Shown here: piece by piece, positions 35,519 to 45,500 of the stretch
How positions within the stretch are numbered: the first letter of the stretch is position 1
Layout: every line of letters begins with the position of its first letter
DNA from: Cyclobacteriaceae bacterium
GTDB lineage: Bacteria > Bacteroidota > Bacteroidia > Cytophagales > Cyclobacteriaceae
NCBI GenBank assembly: GCA_028285685.1
Contig: JANQOR010000026.1
Span: 1 to 64,000, forward strand
Direction: 5' to 3'
Length of the DNA stretch: 64,000 nt
Made by a program: the position numbers and the translations under genes
The notes under the pieces: generated by a model
Told to the model about the DNA's origin: nothing
Databases searched by the model: none
Seen by the model: only the letters and a program-made list of their open reading frames with translations

Positions 35519-35554
35519 CTCCACCCCTCTCCCAAAAACAAAAACACCCCCACC

Positions 35555-35805
35555 AGGCGCAGTTTGCAACCACGCTTTCGTATAATTGTTAGGAAATAAC
35601 AAGATAAAAAGGCGTAGCAAATGCATACGCCTAGTTCCCGTTTTTTTTAGTTTCATCCAACGCCTAGGTAGGGATTGATCCCGCACTAAGCGTAGTTTGC
35701 AACTACGCTTTCGTATAATTTCGGAAAATAACAAGATAAAAAGACGTAGCAAATGCATACGCCTAGTTCCCGTTTTTTAACTTCATCCTACGTCTAGGTA
35801 GGGGG
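35555..35805. repeat. Two direct copies of a ~120-bp REP-like element
   Basis: The 314-base gap between 35506 and 35819 contains no gene. It holds two copies (about 35555-35674 and 35688-35805, offset 130-133 bases) of the same sequence, separated by about 13 bases. Each includes an outer inverted repeat around GTTTGCAAC, then CGTATAATT, AACAAGATAAAAA, the hairpin-forming GCAAATGCATACGCC and CTAGTTCCCG followed by a T-run, ending TAGGTAGGG. Copies are about 85-90 percent alike by eye. The compact palindromes and extragenic position resemble REP/BIME elements that are moved by RAYT transposases, but this is inference. Confidence 0.8.
35688..35710. repeat. Perfect 10-bp hairpin in REP-like copy 2
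   Basis: AAGCGTAGTT (35688-35697) and AACTACGCTT (35701-35710) pair perfectly around TGC. The copy 1 equivalent near 35555-35577 has one mismatch. A second stem, AGGCGTA/TACGCCT, lies at 35610-35632 in copy 1. Confidence 0.85.
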
Positions 35806-35819
35806 ACATAATTATTTAT

Positions 35820-36263
35820 TCATAATGAAATGATCTCAGAAATGTATTTGTCTTTAAAATTGCTATCCATTTCTATAAACTTCTCCCATTCCAGGCCTGC
35901 ACTTTCACTCAACTTCTTGGTTAAGTAAAGCACCCTATTGCATAGATCAAAGACATAAAATTGAGACCATCCTACAGGCTCTGAATAGTGTTCTACGACA
36001 ATTAGATAGCCTTTATTTCTTATCAATACTTCGTTGAACCCTGTAGTACAAAGTGTTTTTTTATAGACTTCTTTTGCCCCCTGCTTGAGACAGACTCTGT
36101 TTAGTATTGAGCCACAATTATCAACAAGCTTGGTCAATTCTTTACTTTCTACTACAAGCTGTAGACCGTTGGCTTCAAAAGCATCCGTCATGATCTCTTG
36201 ACCGTGACTGGGAATGCTTAATAATATCAGTAAGCTAGTTGTTATTGTTGACTTGAACTTCAT
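35820..36263 (-). CDS. Small secreted protein, candidate immunity protein
   Basis: The start is set at 36263 (MKFKSTITTSLLILLSIP, signal peptide to about residue 22); the frame extends to 36335 without signal-peptide character. The 147-residue product has several Cys in the mature part (VDNCGSILNRVC, LCTTGF, FDLCNRV) and is otherwise unfamiliar. It overlaps the 3' end of the giant RHS gene by 29 bases and follows its M23 peptidase domain. In polymorphic toxin loci the gene at this position is normally the immunity protein. A periplasmic location fits, because a peptidoglycan peptidase would act there. The function is inferred from position, not homology. Confidence 0.62.
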   Translation of the reverse strand: MKFKSTITTSLLILLSIPSHGQEIMTDAFEANGLQLVVESKELTKLVDNCGSILNRVCLKQGAKEVYKKTLCTTGFNEVLIRNKGYLIVVEHYSEPVGWSQFYVFDLCNRVLYLTKKLSESAGLEWEKFIEMDSNFKDKYISEIISL

Positions 36264-39200
36264 CAAGTAAAACACCATCGCCATTTCCGGACGTGTTGCC
36301 AACTGGCTGATATACTCGTGCTGTTTGACCTCCATTGGTTACTGTTTTAACTACGCTTGTGTTTGTTTGATTAGCATTTGGGTCTGCCGAAGAGAAGCTA
36401 ACATTATTGTACACTAAGTTAGGACTTACAGATGTACTATTATCAATATTAACATTAGCAGCATTCATGCCAGTTCCTACTTGTATGTGTAAATGTTGCT
36501 CCGCGCCTTCAAAACCTTCAGCATTACCAGTAGTTCCTGCTGTCCCAATATTTTGCCCCATAGTTACTGTTTCACCCGCTGCAATAGCAGGATCAATCTG
36601 ATCCAAGTGACTATACTGAACAAATATATTATCCTGTTGGGGTCCATTCTCCCCAATCGGTCCTGTGAAGTCCGCTTGGGCTTCTGGATGAATATTGGTC
36701 TTAACAACCACATTGTTTCCAAGTGGCCCTGCTTCTCCGGCAAAAACAACCGTTCCGGACATTGTAGAACTGACATTCGTACCTGATGGTGCAGCCAAAT
36801 CATGTCCACTATGCTGTCTAGTGCCATTTGTGCGAACATTACCTGGGCCCAAATTACTGGCTCTATTTTGCCTTATCTGCATGTTAGCTAAAGGATTGTC
36901 ACAAGGCACTCCAGGAGGGCAATCTCCATTTGGGTCGTTATATCTAGCAGGATTATTAAATGAGTAATTATACGGAGTCAACTCATAAAAATTCTCACCT
37001 TTGGGATCGGCCTGCCACCATCTGCCCAATGCAGGATTATAATTCCTGTACCTAGTGTAGTCAATATTTAAATCAAATGCGTCCTCTCTTTCAGCTCCGT
37101 CGTTGAACTTGAACCTATTGACCGAACTCGCCGTCCTCTGATACTCACTAAAGGTAAGACCAAAAGGATAGTAATCATCGCTCTGCACCACATGCGTCTT
37201 TTTATGAGTAACTGTCAGATCGTCAAAATCCACAACACTCAGGGCGTTTGTTTCATTGGAGACGTACACCAGGATGTACCCTTCTTCTTCGATGATAATC
37301 GGGTTATCAAGTGAGACGGTTTCCCACTGCAGGTGCGATGCACTGCTGATTTGCTGGTAGCCTGCAGTAAGAAACAAGAAATCCTTGTCAAATACCATGT
37401 AATTCAGGTACGCCCTCGGGACACTGGAGTCCACATCGCCATCCTTGTCCGTCTGAATGGCACCTAGCACCGTACCGTCAACATTGGTAACATCTATACT
37501 GTTTCCTTCTGTCCCAGCAGTGCTTCCGCTAGTTGATCCGGTAAGCAGCATGTTGAACAGGTCATCGAGAAAGAAGGTACCGTCATTTGCGGGCGGTAAC
37601 TCGTAATATGATTTTGTGCTTAGCTCGATCGTATCGCCTTTTTGTACGGAGAACATGGTCTTAAGGCCTACCACGCCTTCCACAATGGTACTGTCTCCTG
37701 CTGTGTTCGTGTTCAATCGCATGACGTACGAACTGCTATTGCCTACATTACCAGGGTCTGACCGAGAAGTTTGAGACCAGATATCGTAGTTAGCCGCCTC
37801 AGCAGGGTCTTCCATTGTCGCAACTTGCGTGTACACTTCTGGAGTTGTACTGAAGGTCACGCGGACATTGCCGAGATGGTCTTTGAGGTGGTATTGGTAG
37901 TCCCAGCCTTCGAGAGCCTCAGGCTGACCCGCATATTGAGGAATAATCCGACCTTCTTCATGCTGGATCAGTTGGAGTGTATCGTTTTCGTAGATGAACG
38001 GCCCTACGTAATCCATTTTCTTTTCCTGGGCTCCATCTTTGTAAACCGTTTGGCTTAGTTTGATTCCAGCTGCATCGTATTGATAAACGATGGAGTCTCC
38101 GCTATCGAATTCCACTTTTCTTGGAAGATTCAACAAATTGTACTGAATAGCTACAATGCCTTTGTTCAAATCCTGCGTCATGTTTCCATTTGCGTCGTAG
38201 GTATAATCATTGCCCACATTGGCTCCGTCAGAAAATCCAGCCTCAGCACGATCGTCCTTTACAAACTGCAACTGGTTCCCACCTGCGCCATAGTCATACA
38301 TAAGCTCGTCAATCACATCAACATAGTTGGATTGGTTTATCCCTTGACGCACCAGGCCTGTAATGTTTCCATTCAGGTCATAAGCAATGGATGGAACGGT
38401 GAAGTACCCTTTGTCCTTTCCATAACTTGAGCCAGCCATCGCGGCGTACTGGGCTGCGTTCAATCGATTCAACCCATCATAATGATAGGTATAGAGCCGC
38501 TCTTCTTCACTAAATCCCTTCCAACGAATAGCAGAGATGTTCCCATTATGTACAGGCTGATGACTCATTTCCTTATTTCCATGAAATTCAGTGGTGGTGG
38601 TGGCTGAGGCAATCTGTAACCCGGTAGAAAGTTGAGTTCCCAATTTCGATTGAACCCGATAATAGTAGGTAGTGCCGATAGAAAGTCCTGAATCCGTGTA
38701 TTCCATATCATTTGCGTTCGTAGTGAAGATCTCCGTATACGCTCCTTGTTGCGATGAGCTTCGACTTATCCTATAGCCCTCATTTCCTGTTACCTGATCC
38801 CAACTTAGCAAGATGGATTCGTTAGACAAGGCGGTTGCAGCGATGTTTGTGGGTTCAGCTGCATCAAACGAAATAGCATATGAATCACCCCAACAGTTGT
38901 AACTATTTTGGGCTCGTAGATAAACGGTACCTGGAGTATCAATGAAGTGCGTATCGGATTGATCCGCGATTGAGGTTCCGCTGGCTGTTGTTTGCCAATA
39001 CCAGGTTTCTCCGGTAAGAGGAGCATTACGTGTCACTGTCGCTCCATCAAAATCATATATTGCCGACGCAATCGTAGGGGTGGATGCACCTGGTTCAACT
39101 ATTATCGTTTTGGTAGGAAACTCCGTGTCGCAAAGTCCATTTTTGACTTCTGCCTGTATCTGATAGGTCACTATCCCGAGGGGTGACTCACTGAGTATAT

Positions 39201-42200
39201 CATCCAATGAGGTCACATCGTAGGTGTTTGCGAGTATGATCCATGAACTGTAATTTCCGCTACCTATCTTAGATCTCCTCTTCCATCTTAAAACCGTTCC
39301 CGTATGCCCGGTGAGGGTAAAGTTTGCACTACCAGTGCCACACTGCGTACCAGGACCGTTGATTACTCCCCCAACGGTAGCCGCATCAAGTGAAATGGTT
39401 TGGCTTCCTTGCATAGCAGCAGTACACCCAGTGGAGGTATTACTTGCATGCACCATGTAGGTTCCCTCTCCTGTTTGGTCGCCAAAACTGATAGCCACCC
39501 CTGTCCCTGGAACTGGATTTCCTATGGAACTTCCATCCAGTTCCAATTGATATTCTACTCCAAGCTGTGAGTCATTTAAGCCAATTGGCAGACCTGATCC
39601 TCCTTCGCATGTGGTTCCACCTCCTGTCACTGAATAGATGGCTGGCAAGAAGTCGATTGCTACGACAGCGCTTCCACTCATATTTTCCGTACACCCAGTA
39701 TTGGAATTTGTCGCAATTACCTCATATGTGCCAGTTGACGTTTGATCGCCAAAGCTGATTGCGGTTCCCGTCCCACTGATCGGAGATCCCAGGTCGACAC
39801 CATCCTTTTGTAATTGATAGCTAAACCCAGTCTGCGAACCGCTCAAACCTACAGCTATTCCTGACGAACCATCACAATAACTGCCTCCGCCCGTAACAGC
39901 GTATACAGGAGGTAAAGGATCCACAGTCACCGTCTTTTTGGGATAGGCCGAACTACATACTCCATTCTGCACCCTTGCTCTGATCTGGTAGGTACGGACT
40001 CCACCACTCCACTCTTGCAGGTTATAATTGACTGAGGTCACATTATCTGTAGATTCAAAAATGCTCCAACCCGTATAGCTACCAGAGCCATTCTTGTATC
40101 GGTATTGCCAGTGTTTAATCGTTCCTGTATATCCCGAGATAGTAAAATTGACAGAGCCAGGTCCACACCGACTATTAACGTTGCTACTGATAGTTCCCCC
40201 AACCGTGACTGGATCAGTATAGATAGTGGCGCTTCCAGTCATAGTACTCGTACAGCCGGTAGTAGTATTAGTGGCAATTACCGTGTAGTTTCCAACCAAA
40301 GATTGATTGCCAAAGCTAAGAAGAGCGCCTGTTCCACTAACTGCGCTTCCAACGTTGGTCCCGTCTCTTCTTAATTGATAATTAACCCCCGTCTGTGAGT
40401 CACTCAGTTCGACCGGAAGACCGCTCCCACCCTCACAAAAAATGCCGCCGCCTTGCACTGCATAGGTTGCAGGTAGTGGGTTAACAGTAACAGTCTTGCT
40501 TCCACTCATCGTACGACTACAACCGGTGCTTGCATCGGTTGCAATAACGGTATAGGTTCCAGCTGTTGTCTGATTACCAAAATTGATCAAACTGCCGGTA
40601 CCACTTACCAGACTCCCAACATTCGTACTCCCTCTTTTTAATTGGTAATTGACACCAGTTTGAGTGTCACTCAACTGAACAGAAACCCCACTACCGCCAC
40701 TACAAAAACTACCGCCTCCCTGTACGGAATAGCTGGTAGGAAGAGGATTAACTGTGATGCTTTTGGCTCTCGAACTACTCCAACAACCAGTACCGTTGTT
40801 TCTGGCTCGGAGGTAATACGTTCCGTTTGATGTTGCCGTGTACGTTGATGAGGAATTGGAAGTGGATGTTCCGTTCGAATTAGTCCCCTGCCAATACCAT
40901 GTTATACCTGATGGTGGAGTGCTCCTTGTCAACACTGTGTTTCCACAATTTTGCGTGTTTGATGGAGTACTGGGTTGCGAAGGAATGGTATTTATGGTCA
41001 CGCTTTTTGCACGCGAAGGACTCCAACAGCCAGTACTGTTGTTTCTGGTCCGAAGGTAATAGGTCCCACTTGACGACGCTGTGTAAGTCGAGGAAGAGTT
41101 GGAGGTAGAAGTTCCATTCGAATTCGTCCCCTGCCAGTACCAAGTCACTCCCGAGGGTGGAGTACCCCTAGTCAATATCGTACTTCCACAATTTTGCGTG
41201 TGTGATGGTGTGCTGGGCTGTGAGGGAACCGTGTTGATCGTAACGCTCTTGGCCCTCGAACTACCCCAACACCCTGTAGAATTGTTTCTCGCTCTTATGT
41301 AATAGGTCCCATTTGAAGTCGCGGTGTAAGTTGAAGAAGCATTGGATGTAGACGTCCCACTTGAATTTGTCCCTTGCCAGTACCAGGTCACTCCGGATGG
41401 TGGAGTACCTCGTGTCAATACTGTATTGCCACAATTTTGTGTGTTCGATGGTGTACTGGGCTGAGAGGGAACGCTATTAACCGTAACGCTCTTGGCCCTC
41501 GAACTACCCCAACAACCGGTTGCATTGTTCCTCGCTCGAATGTAGTAGGTCCCGTTTGATGTTGTCGTATATGTCGAGGATGAGTTGGAGGTGGAAGTCC
41601 CACTTGAATTGGTTCCTTGCCAGTACCAGGTGACTCCGGATGGAGGATTTCCCCTTGTCAGAACCGTGTTGCCACAATTTTGAGTGTTGGACGGAGTACT
41701 GGGAGTGCCCGGAATTGTGTTAACTGATGCACTCACAGATCTGGAACTGCTCCAGCATCCTGCAGCGCTCCGAGCTCGAATGTAGTATGTTCCAGCTGAG
41801 GAAATAGTATAGGTCGAAGATGCGTTCGAAGTGGAGGTACCGTTCGAATTGGTGCCTTGCCAATACCAGATAACACCAGCTGGCGGAGCTCCTCTGCTCA
41901 GGGTAGTGCTTCCGCAATTGTTCGCGACGGAGGGAGTACTTGGAGTTGATGGATATTGATTGACGGTCACCGATGTGGATCGAGCTGAACTCCACATCCC
42001 CGTTCCATTGTCCCTGGCCCTCAAATACACATTTCCACTGCTGGTTTTCGTGTAGGTCGCGGAAGAGTTGGACGTAGAGGTTCCGTTAGAAGCCGTCTGC
42101 CAATACCACGTTATTCCAGAAGGTGGCGTTCCCCTTGTCAGTGTTTTGTTTCCGCAGGTATTGGCGGAAACCGATGGCGAGGATGGCGTTGATGGCGGCA

Positions 42201-42552
42201 CAGCGTTCACATATACATAAATAGTCTTGACAGACAGAAATCCGTTGATTGCAGCAGTGGCACTCACACTCCTATTGCTACCGCTCGTTGTCCATTTAAC
42301 CTGAACGCTGGTATTAGACTGACTTAAAATGGTTCCGCCACTTACGGAATAAAAAGTCGAATTGTGATTTCCAGAGGTAACATTAACGTAGTACCAGTCA
42401 ACATCATAAAGGTTGGCTGAAGTTGGCCCGGAAAAGGTCCAGGTACCGGCACTTCCACCACCACCGGGCCCACCAAATTGTGCCAAACCGTTCAAGTAGG
42501 TGCTAGCACAGAAAAAGAACGTGATCAGTCGAAAACAGATTTGCTTGTTCAT
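36235..42552 (-). CDS. RHS C-terminal half with Ig-like repeats and M23 peptidase tip
   Basis: A 2105-residue secreted protein (signal ending TYLNGLAQ). Residues about 117-605 are six 81-residue Ig/PKD-like units (TWYWQGTN, TYYIRARNN). Next come a second repeat family (LPxxYxVxGGGxxC) and a fibronectin-III-like domain near 1230-1310. The RHS part opens at about 1335 (HNGNISAIRWKG) and runs through YD motifs (YTYHYDGLNRL, YDLNGNITGL, YTYDANGNMTQD). The RHS core is FNDGAEREDAF, YRNYNPALGRWWQADP, DPNGD at 1873. The last 228 residues carry a complete M23 site: H1914/D1918 in HSGHDLAAPSGT, H1982 in YSHLD, and H2020/H2022 in HLHIQV. It is likely an exported toxin cage with a peptidoglycan endopeptidase payload. 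Confidence 0.88.
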   Translation of the reverse strand: MNKQICFRLITFFFCASTYLNGLAQFGGPGGGGSAGTWTFSGPTSANLYDVDWYYVNVTSGNHNSTFYSVSGGTILSQSNTSVQVKWTTSGSNRSVSATAAINGFLSVKTIYVYVNAVPPSTPSSPSVSANTCGNKTLTRGTPPSGITWYWQTASNGTSTSNSSATYTKTSSGNVYLRARDNGTGMWSSARSTSVTVNQYPSTPSTPSVANNCGSTTLSRGAPPAGVIWYWQGTNSNGTSTSNASSTYTISSAGTYYIRARSAAGCWSSSRSVSASVNTIPGTPSTPSNTQNCGNTVLTRGNPPSGVTWYWQGTNSSGTSTSNSSSTYTTTSNGTYYIRARNNATGCWGSSRAKSVTVNSVPSQPSTPSNTQNCGNTVLTRGTPPSGVTWYWQGTNSSGTSTSNASSTYTATSNGTYYIRARNNSTGCWGSSRAKSVTINTVPSQPSTPSHTQNCGSTILTRGTPPSGVTWYWQGTNSNGTSTSNSSSTYTASSSGTYYLRTRNNSTGCWSPSRAKSVTINTIPSQPSTPSNTQNCGNTVLTRSTPPSGITWYWQGTNSNGTSTSNSSSTYTATSNGTYYLRARNNGTGCWSSSRAKSITVNPLPTSYSVQGGGSFCSGGSGVSVQLSDTQTGVNYQLKRGSTNVGSLVSGTGSLINFGNQTTAGTYTVIATDASTGCSRTMSGSKTVTVNPLPATYAVQGGGIFCEGGSGLPVELSDSQTGVNYQLRRDGTNVGSAVSGTGALLSFGNQSLVGNYTVIATNTTTGCTSTMTGSATIYTDPVTVGGTISSNVNSRCGPGSVNFTISGYTGTIKHWQYRYKNGSGSYTGWSIFESTDNVTSVNYNLQEWSGGVRTYQIRARVQNGVCSSAYPKKTVTVDPLPPVYAVTGGGSYCDGSSGIAVGLSGSQTGFSYQLQKDGVDLGSPISGTGTAISFGDQTSTGTYEVIATNSNTGCTENMSGSAVVAIDFLPAIYSVTGGGTTCEGGSGLPIGLNDSQLGVEYQLELDGSSIGNPVPGTGVAISFGDQTGEGTYMVHASNTSTGCTAAMQGSQTISLDAATVGGVINGPGTQCGTGSANFTLTGHTGTVLRWKRRSKIGSGNYSSWIILANTYDVTSLDDILSESPLGIVTYQIQAEVKNGLCDTEFPTKTIIVEPGASTPTIASAIYDFDGATVTRNAPLTGETWYWQTTASGTSIADQSDTHFIDTPGTVYLRAQNSYNCWGDSYAISFDAAEPTNIAATALSNESILLSWDQVTGNEGYRISRSSSQQGAYTEIFTTNANDMEYTDSGLSIGTTYYYRVQSKLGTQLSTGLQIASATTTTEFHGNKEMSHQPVHNGNISAIRWKGFSEEERLYTYHYDGLNRLNAAQYAAMAGSSYGKDKGYFTVPSIAYDLNGNITGLVRQGINQSNYVDVIDELMYDYGAGGNQLQFVKDDRAEAGFSDGANVGNDYTYDANGNMTQDLNKGIVAIQYNLLNLPRKVEFDSGDSIVYQYDAAGIKLSQTVYKDGAQEKKMDYVGPFIYENDTLQLIQHEEGRIIPQYAGQPEALEGWDYQYHLKDHLGNVRVTFSTTPEVYTQVATMEDPAEAANYDIWSQTSRSDPGNVGNSSSYVMRLNTNTAGDSTIVEGVVGLKTMFSVQKGDTIELSTKSYYELPPANDGTFFLDDLFNMLLTGSTSGSTAGTEGNSIDVTNVDGTVLGAIQTDKDGDVDSSVPRAYLNYMVFDKDFLFLTAGYQQISSASHLQWETVSLDNPIIIEEEGYILVYVSNETNALSVVDFDDLTVTHKKTHVVQSDDYYPFGLTFSEYQRTASSVNRFKFNDGAEREDAFDLNIDYTRYRNYNPALGRWWQADPKGENFYELTPYNYSFNNPARYNDPNGDCPPGVPCDNPLANMQIRQNRASNLGPGNVRTNGTRQHSGHDLAAPSGTNVSSTMSGTVVFAGEAGPLGNNVVVKTNIHPEAQADFTGPIGENGPQQDNIFVQYSHLDQIDPAIAAGETVTMGQNIGTAGTTGNAEGFEGAEQHLHIQVGTGMNAANVNIDNSTSVSPNLVYNNVSFSSADPNANQTNTSVVKTVTNGGQTARVYQPVGNTSGNGDGVLLDEVQVNNNN
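40744..42205 (-). repeat. 243-bp in-frame tandem repeat, six copies
   Basis: The minus-strand gene contains six consecutive units of 81 codons. An identical plus-strand string at 41251 and 41494 gives the exact 243-base period. Copies three to six are the closest to each other, while the first two are diverged. Some units keep near-identical DNA, suggesting ongoing recombination. A seventh diverged unit stands alone near 38880-39090. Confidence 0.9.
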
Positions 42553-42571
42553 GATAAAATTCAGTTAGGGT

Positions 42572-45500
42572 TTAGTTGGCAGGGATGCCGGTTACAGTTG
42601 TATTGTAAATCAGCTCCATGCTAAAGAGATCAGTCGGATCCGGTACCTGAGACGATCCGGAAAGGCTCGACTCGTTGATCGCATTTAGCCAACCTCGGAT
42701 GTTATAAGAGTAGTCTACTGTTTGAGCAAAACCAGCTCCATCTCCATGAAGGTTCTTTTCGACTAACTCTCCCAGTGCGTTGTATTTGTTAGAAAGCAAG
42801 TGGATCCGTTCGCCTCCATTCAGTGTATGGAATGCGTCAACTAACCTGTTAGCATGGTCATATTCGTACTTTACCAGGATGTTTGTCTCTTCGTTACCGT
42901 TCCAATGCACATTTTTAATCTGGCGAACATTTCCCTTGAAATCATACTGGGTACTTACCGTATCCGACCCGCCCGCCAGATGATTTTCACTAAGAACCTG
43001 GATGACTCGGTATTTTTCATCATAGAAAGTAACTGTAGTAAGGAAATCGGATGATCCCAGTTGTGCAGTCAATGTTCCGGTCACCTGACCCTTCACATCA
43101 GATTTATGAACAGGAGCCAGATGAAACTCATCAGTCGAATTGAATTCGGGAGCCAGGCTAAAGGCAGCCCCTACAAGGTCAGATCCTGGGACAAAGTCAT
43201 ATGTATCGTAATAAGTAACGGTCAGGTAACGCTGAACAAGACCTGATGCCTCCGTAGGAAATATACGACTGGTGTATTGATGAGTACCGCTAGCATCGAA
43301 CGATTCTCCACGTTCGGAAATGCTGGCCACAGAATCTCTTAAGGCAATTTCACCAGATGAACCGTCTAAAATCCCCGTGATGACAGGTCGGTTCAACTTG
43401 TCATACTTCGTAAACTGCCACTCCACGCCCAAACCAATGTTTGGATCTCTTTGGTTGCCATCTTGCGTTAGAACCAAACGGTCCCATTCATCATAGATCA
43501 TCAATACTTTCTCTGCACCAGGGACTTTCTTTTCAACCATCCTTTTTCTCTCATCATATGAATATTGAAATGCCCAGGTGTCTAAAAATGGTTGTCTACC
43601 GGCTGAATAGGGTGTTAGGGCCAAAAAGTCGCTTGGTAAGAGGGCCACTGCCTGCGGTGGAAGGACAATGCGCAAAAGGCCAAAATCATCATAGATATAG
43701 TAGGTCTCTGCCCACTTTGTAGAATCTACTCTGGACCTCTTCAGAATGACCTGTCCTGTTTTATTCGTGAACTCCATAGTCACATTTCCATCCTCATCTA
43801 TGACCTGGTTAGTCGAAAGTTCATTTTCAGGATAAAACTCCTCACCCTGACCCAGCAGGCCGTTCCAGTTTAATCTCATCACCGCGGAATCCGAATTGAA
43901 TTTAATTGCTGTTTTTACTGTATTGGACCCCAGTTGCCAGTTAATTCCCGGTGCTCCCTGTTCTAACACTCTGCTAAGTGGCGTGCCATCAAATGACGTC
44001 TCCGCGAACGGAGCTGGATCGATAGCTACTCCGGTAGCATTTTGATAAAATTCGTACTGCTCGGTCCCGATCGGGTCGGTGACACTGAATGCATTTTCTC
44101 GATAGCTAAGATCATTCGCCGGGCTTTCGTAGGGTAAAATCTGTATGTTTTCTCGCCCATATTCGTCGTAATGGGCAAGCTGGACTATATCCATTGAATT
44201 AGGACTATGTCGCCAGGCTATATTCTGCTCTATCCTACCCAATCCATCGTGATAGGCTCTGGTTTTAGAGATGCTCACCTCCGATAACCCACTAAGGTTG
44301 ATAGAATCCGAGACCTGGACTCTTGGAACGGTAGTCTCGATAGTATTTTTCCAGGGATCTGATCCATCGACAACGTAGACTGGTGGTGTCACATAAGGAA
44401 ATAAACCACCTGCCTTGACCTTCACCGTGTAAGTTCCTAAATCCTCGGCGAGGAACGAAGCTTGATTTGCCCCATCAATCGGGTTTCCATTTAAGTACCA
44501 TTGAAACGGTCCTAGTGTGGGATCAATGCTGAGCGTTACTCCAGGGTTGGAAAATGAGATGATTCCTGATGGTGAAATCTCGGGGTTCGCCAAAACCACT
44601 ACATTTTTCTGATCAGTTCCGTCACAACCTGTTGCTGGATGTATATAGTGGTACGATAGTTGATAAATTCCATGACCAACGGCAGGATCAAATTGATATT
44701 CATTCACAATGCCATTGCCAGACCATGTTCCTCCGTCCGGAGATCCTTCGAGAGTGACAATGCCTGTGTATTCAAAAACACTGATGTCCCCACCTGCACT
44801 AACAGATGGATAGGTACTAACTTTCACACTGAACTCATTTGATGTAGCTAGGTCGGTTTGCAAGCAGCTTGAAGAATTCGATATCATCTGACAGCTTACA
44901 ATATCTCCATCGCTGAAGTCGCTAGCTGAGTAGATCGTGCTGTTTGCGCCTACGTTTTGTCCATTCCTCTTCCACTGAAAAATGGGGGAATCGCCTCCTT
45001 CAAATGTGTTTTCAACTTCAAATTGGACGGAAGTACCTTCACAGACCGCATTCGCATATCCGGAAGATACCTGGATCTGGATCGTGGGAACAGTAGTTCC
45101 AACAAGGTCCATCACGATATCATTGGAGGTGACATTTGAGGTGGTGATACATTCCGTTGAGTTAGAAGTCATTTCACATGTGATCACATCATTATCTCGA
45201 AGGTCATCGATGAAAATGCTTGGGGAGTTGGATCCTACTGCTACATCATTCAGCTTCCATTGATAAATAGGATTGGTTCCTGAATAGGTGCTTGTATCCA
45301 CTTCAAATTGAGCCGTTGCCCCGTAACAAATCTGCTCCGAATAACCTGTGGATGGCTGAATAACCAATGATGGGGTATAAACCGGCGCATCGATCATCGA
45401 TTGAAGTGCTGATGTCTCAGTGCACGTTCCAATGGTGACAGACACCTTGTAAGTACCCGCTTGACTTGGTTGAAATGTTCGCGCCGTTTCGCCGGATATC

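Noticed and set aside
35516-35758. 80-codon frame with a repeated MHLLRLFILLF phrase
   Set aside because: It is translation of the two REP-like copies. The repeated phrase comes from the DNA duplication, and there is no ribosome-binding site or conserved protein feature.
36235-36335. Long N-terminal start of the candidate immunity gene at 36335
   Set aside because: The first 24 residues are polar and antedate the signal peptide. The ATG at 36263 begins exactly at the signal peptide.
40744-42205. Regularly spaced repeats as a possible CRISPR array
   Set aside because: The period is 243 bases, the repeats are in frame and code for Ig-like units, and there are no short repeats with unique spacers.
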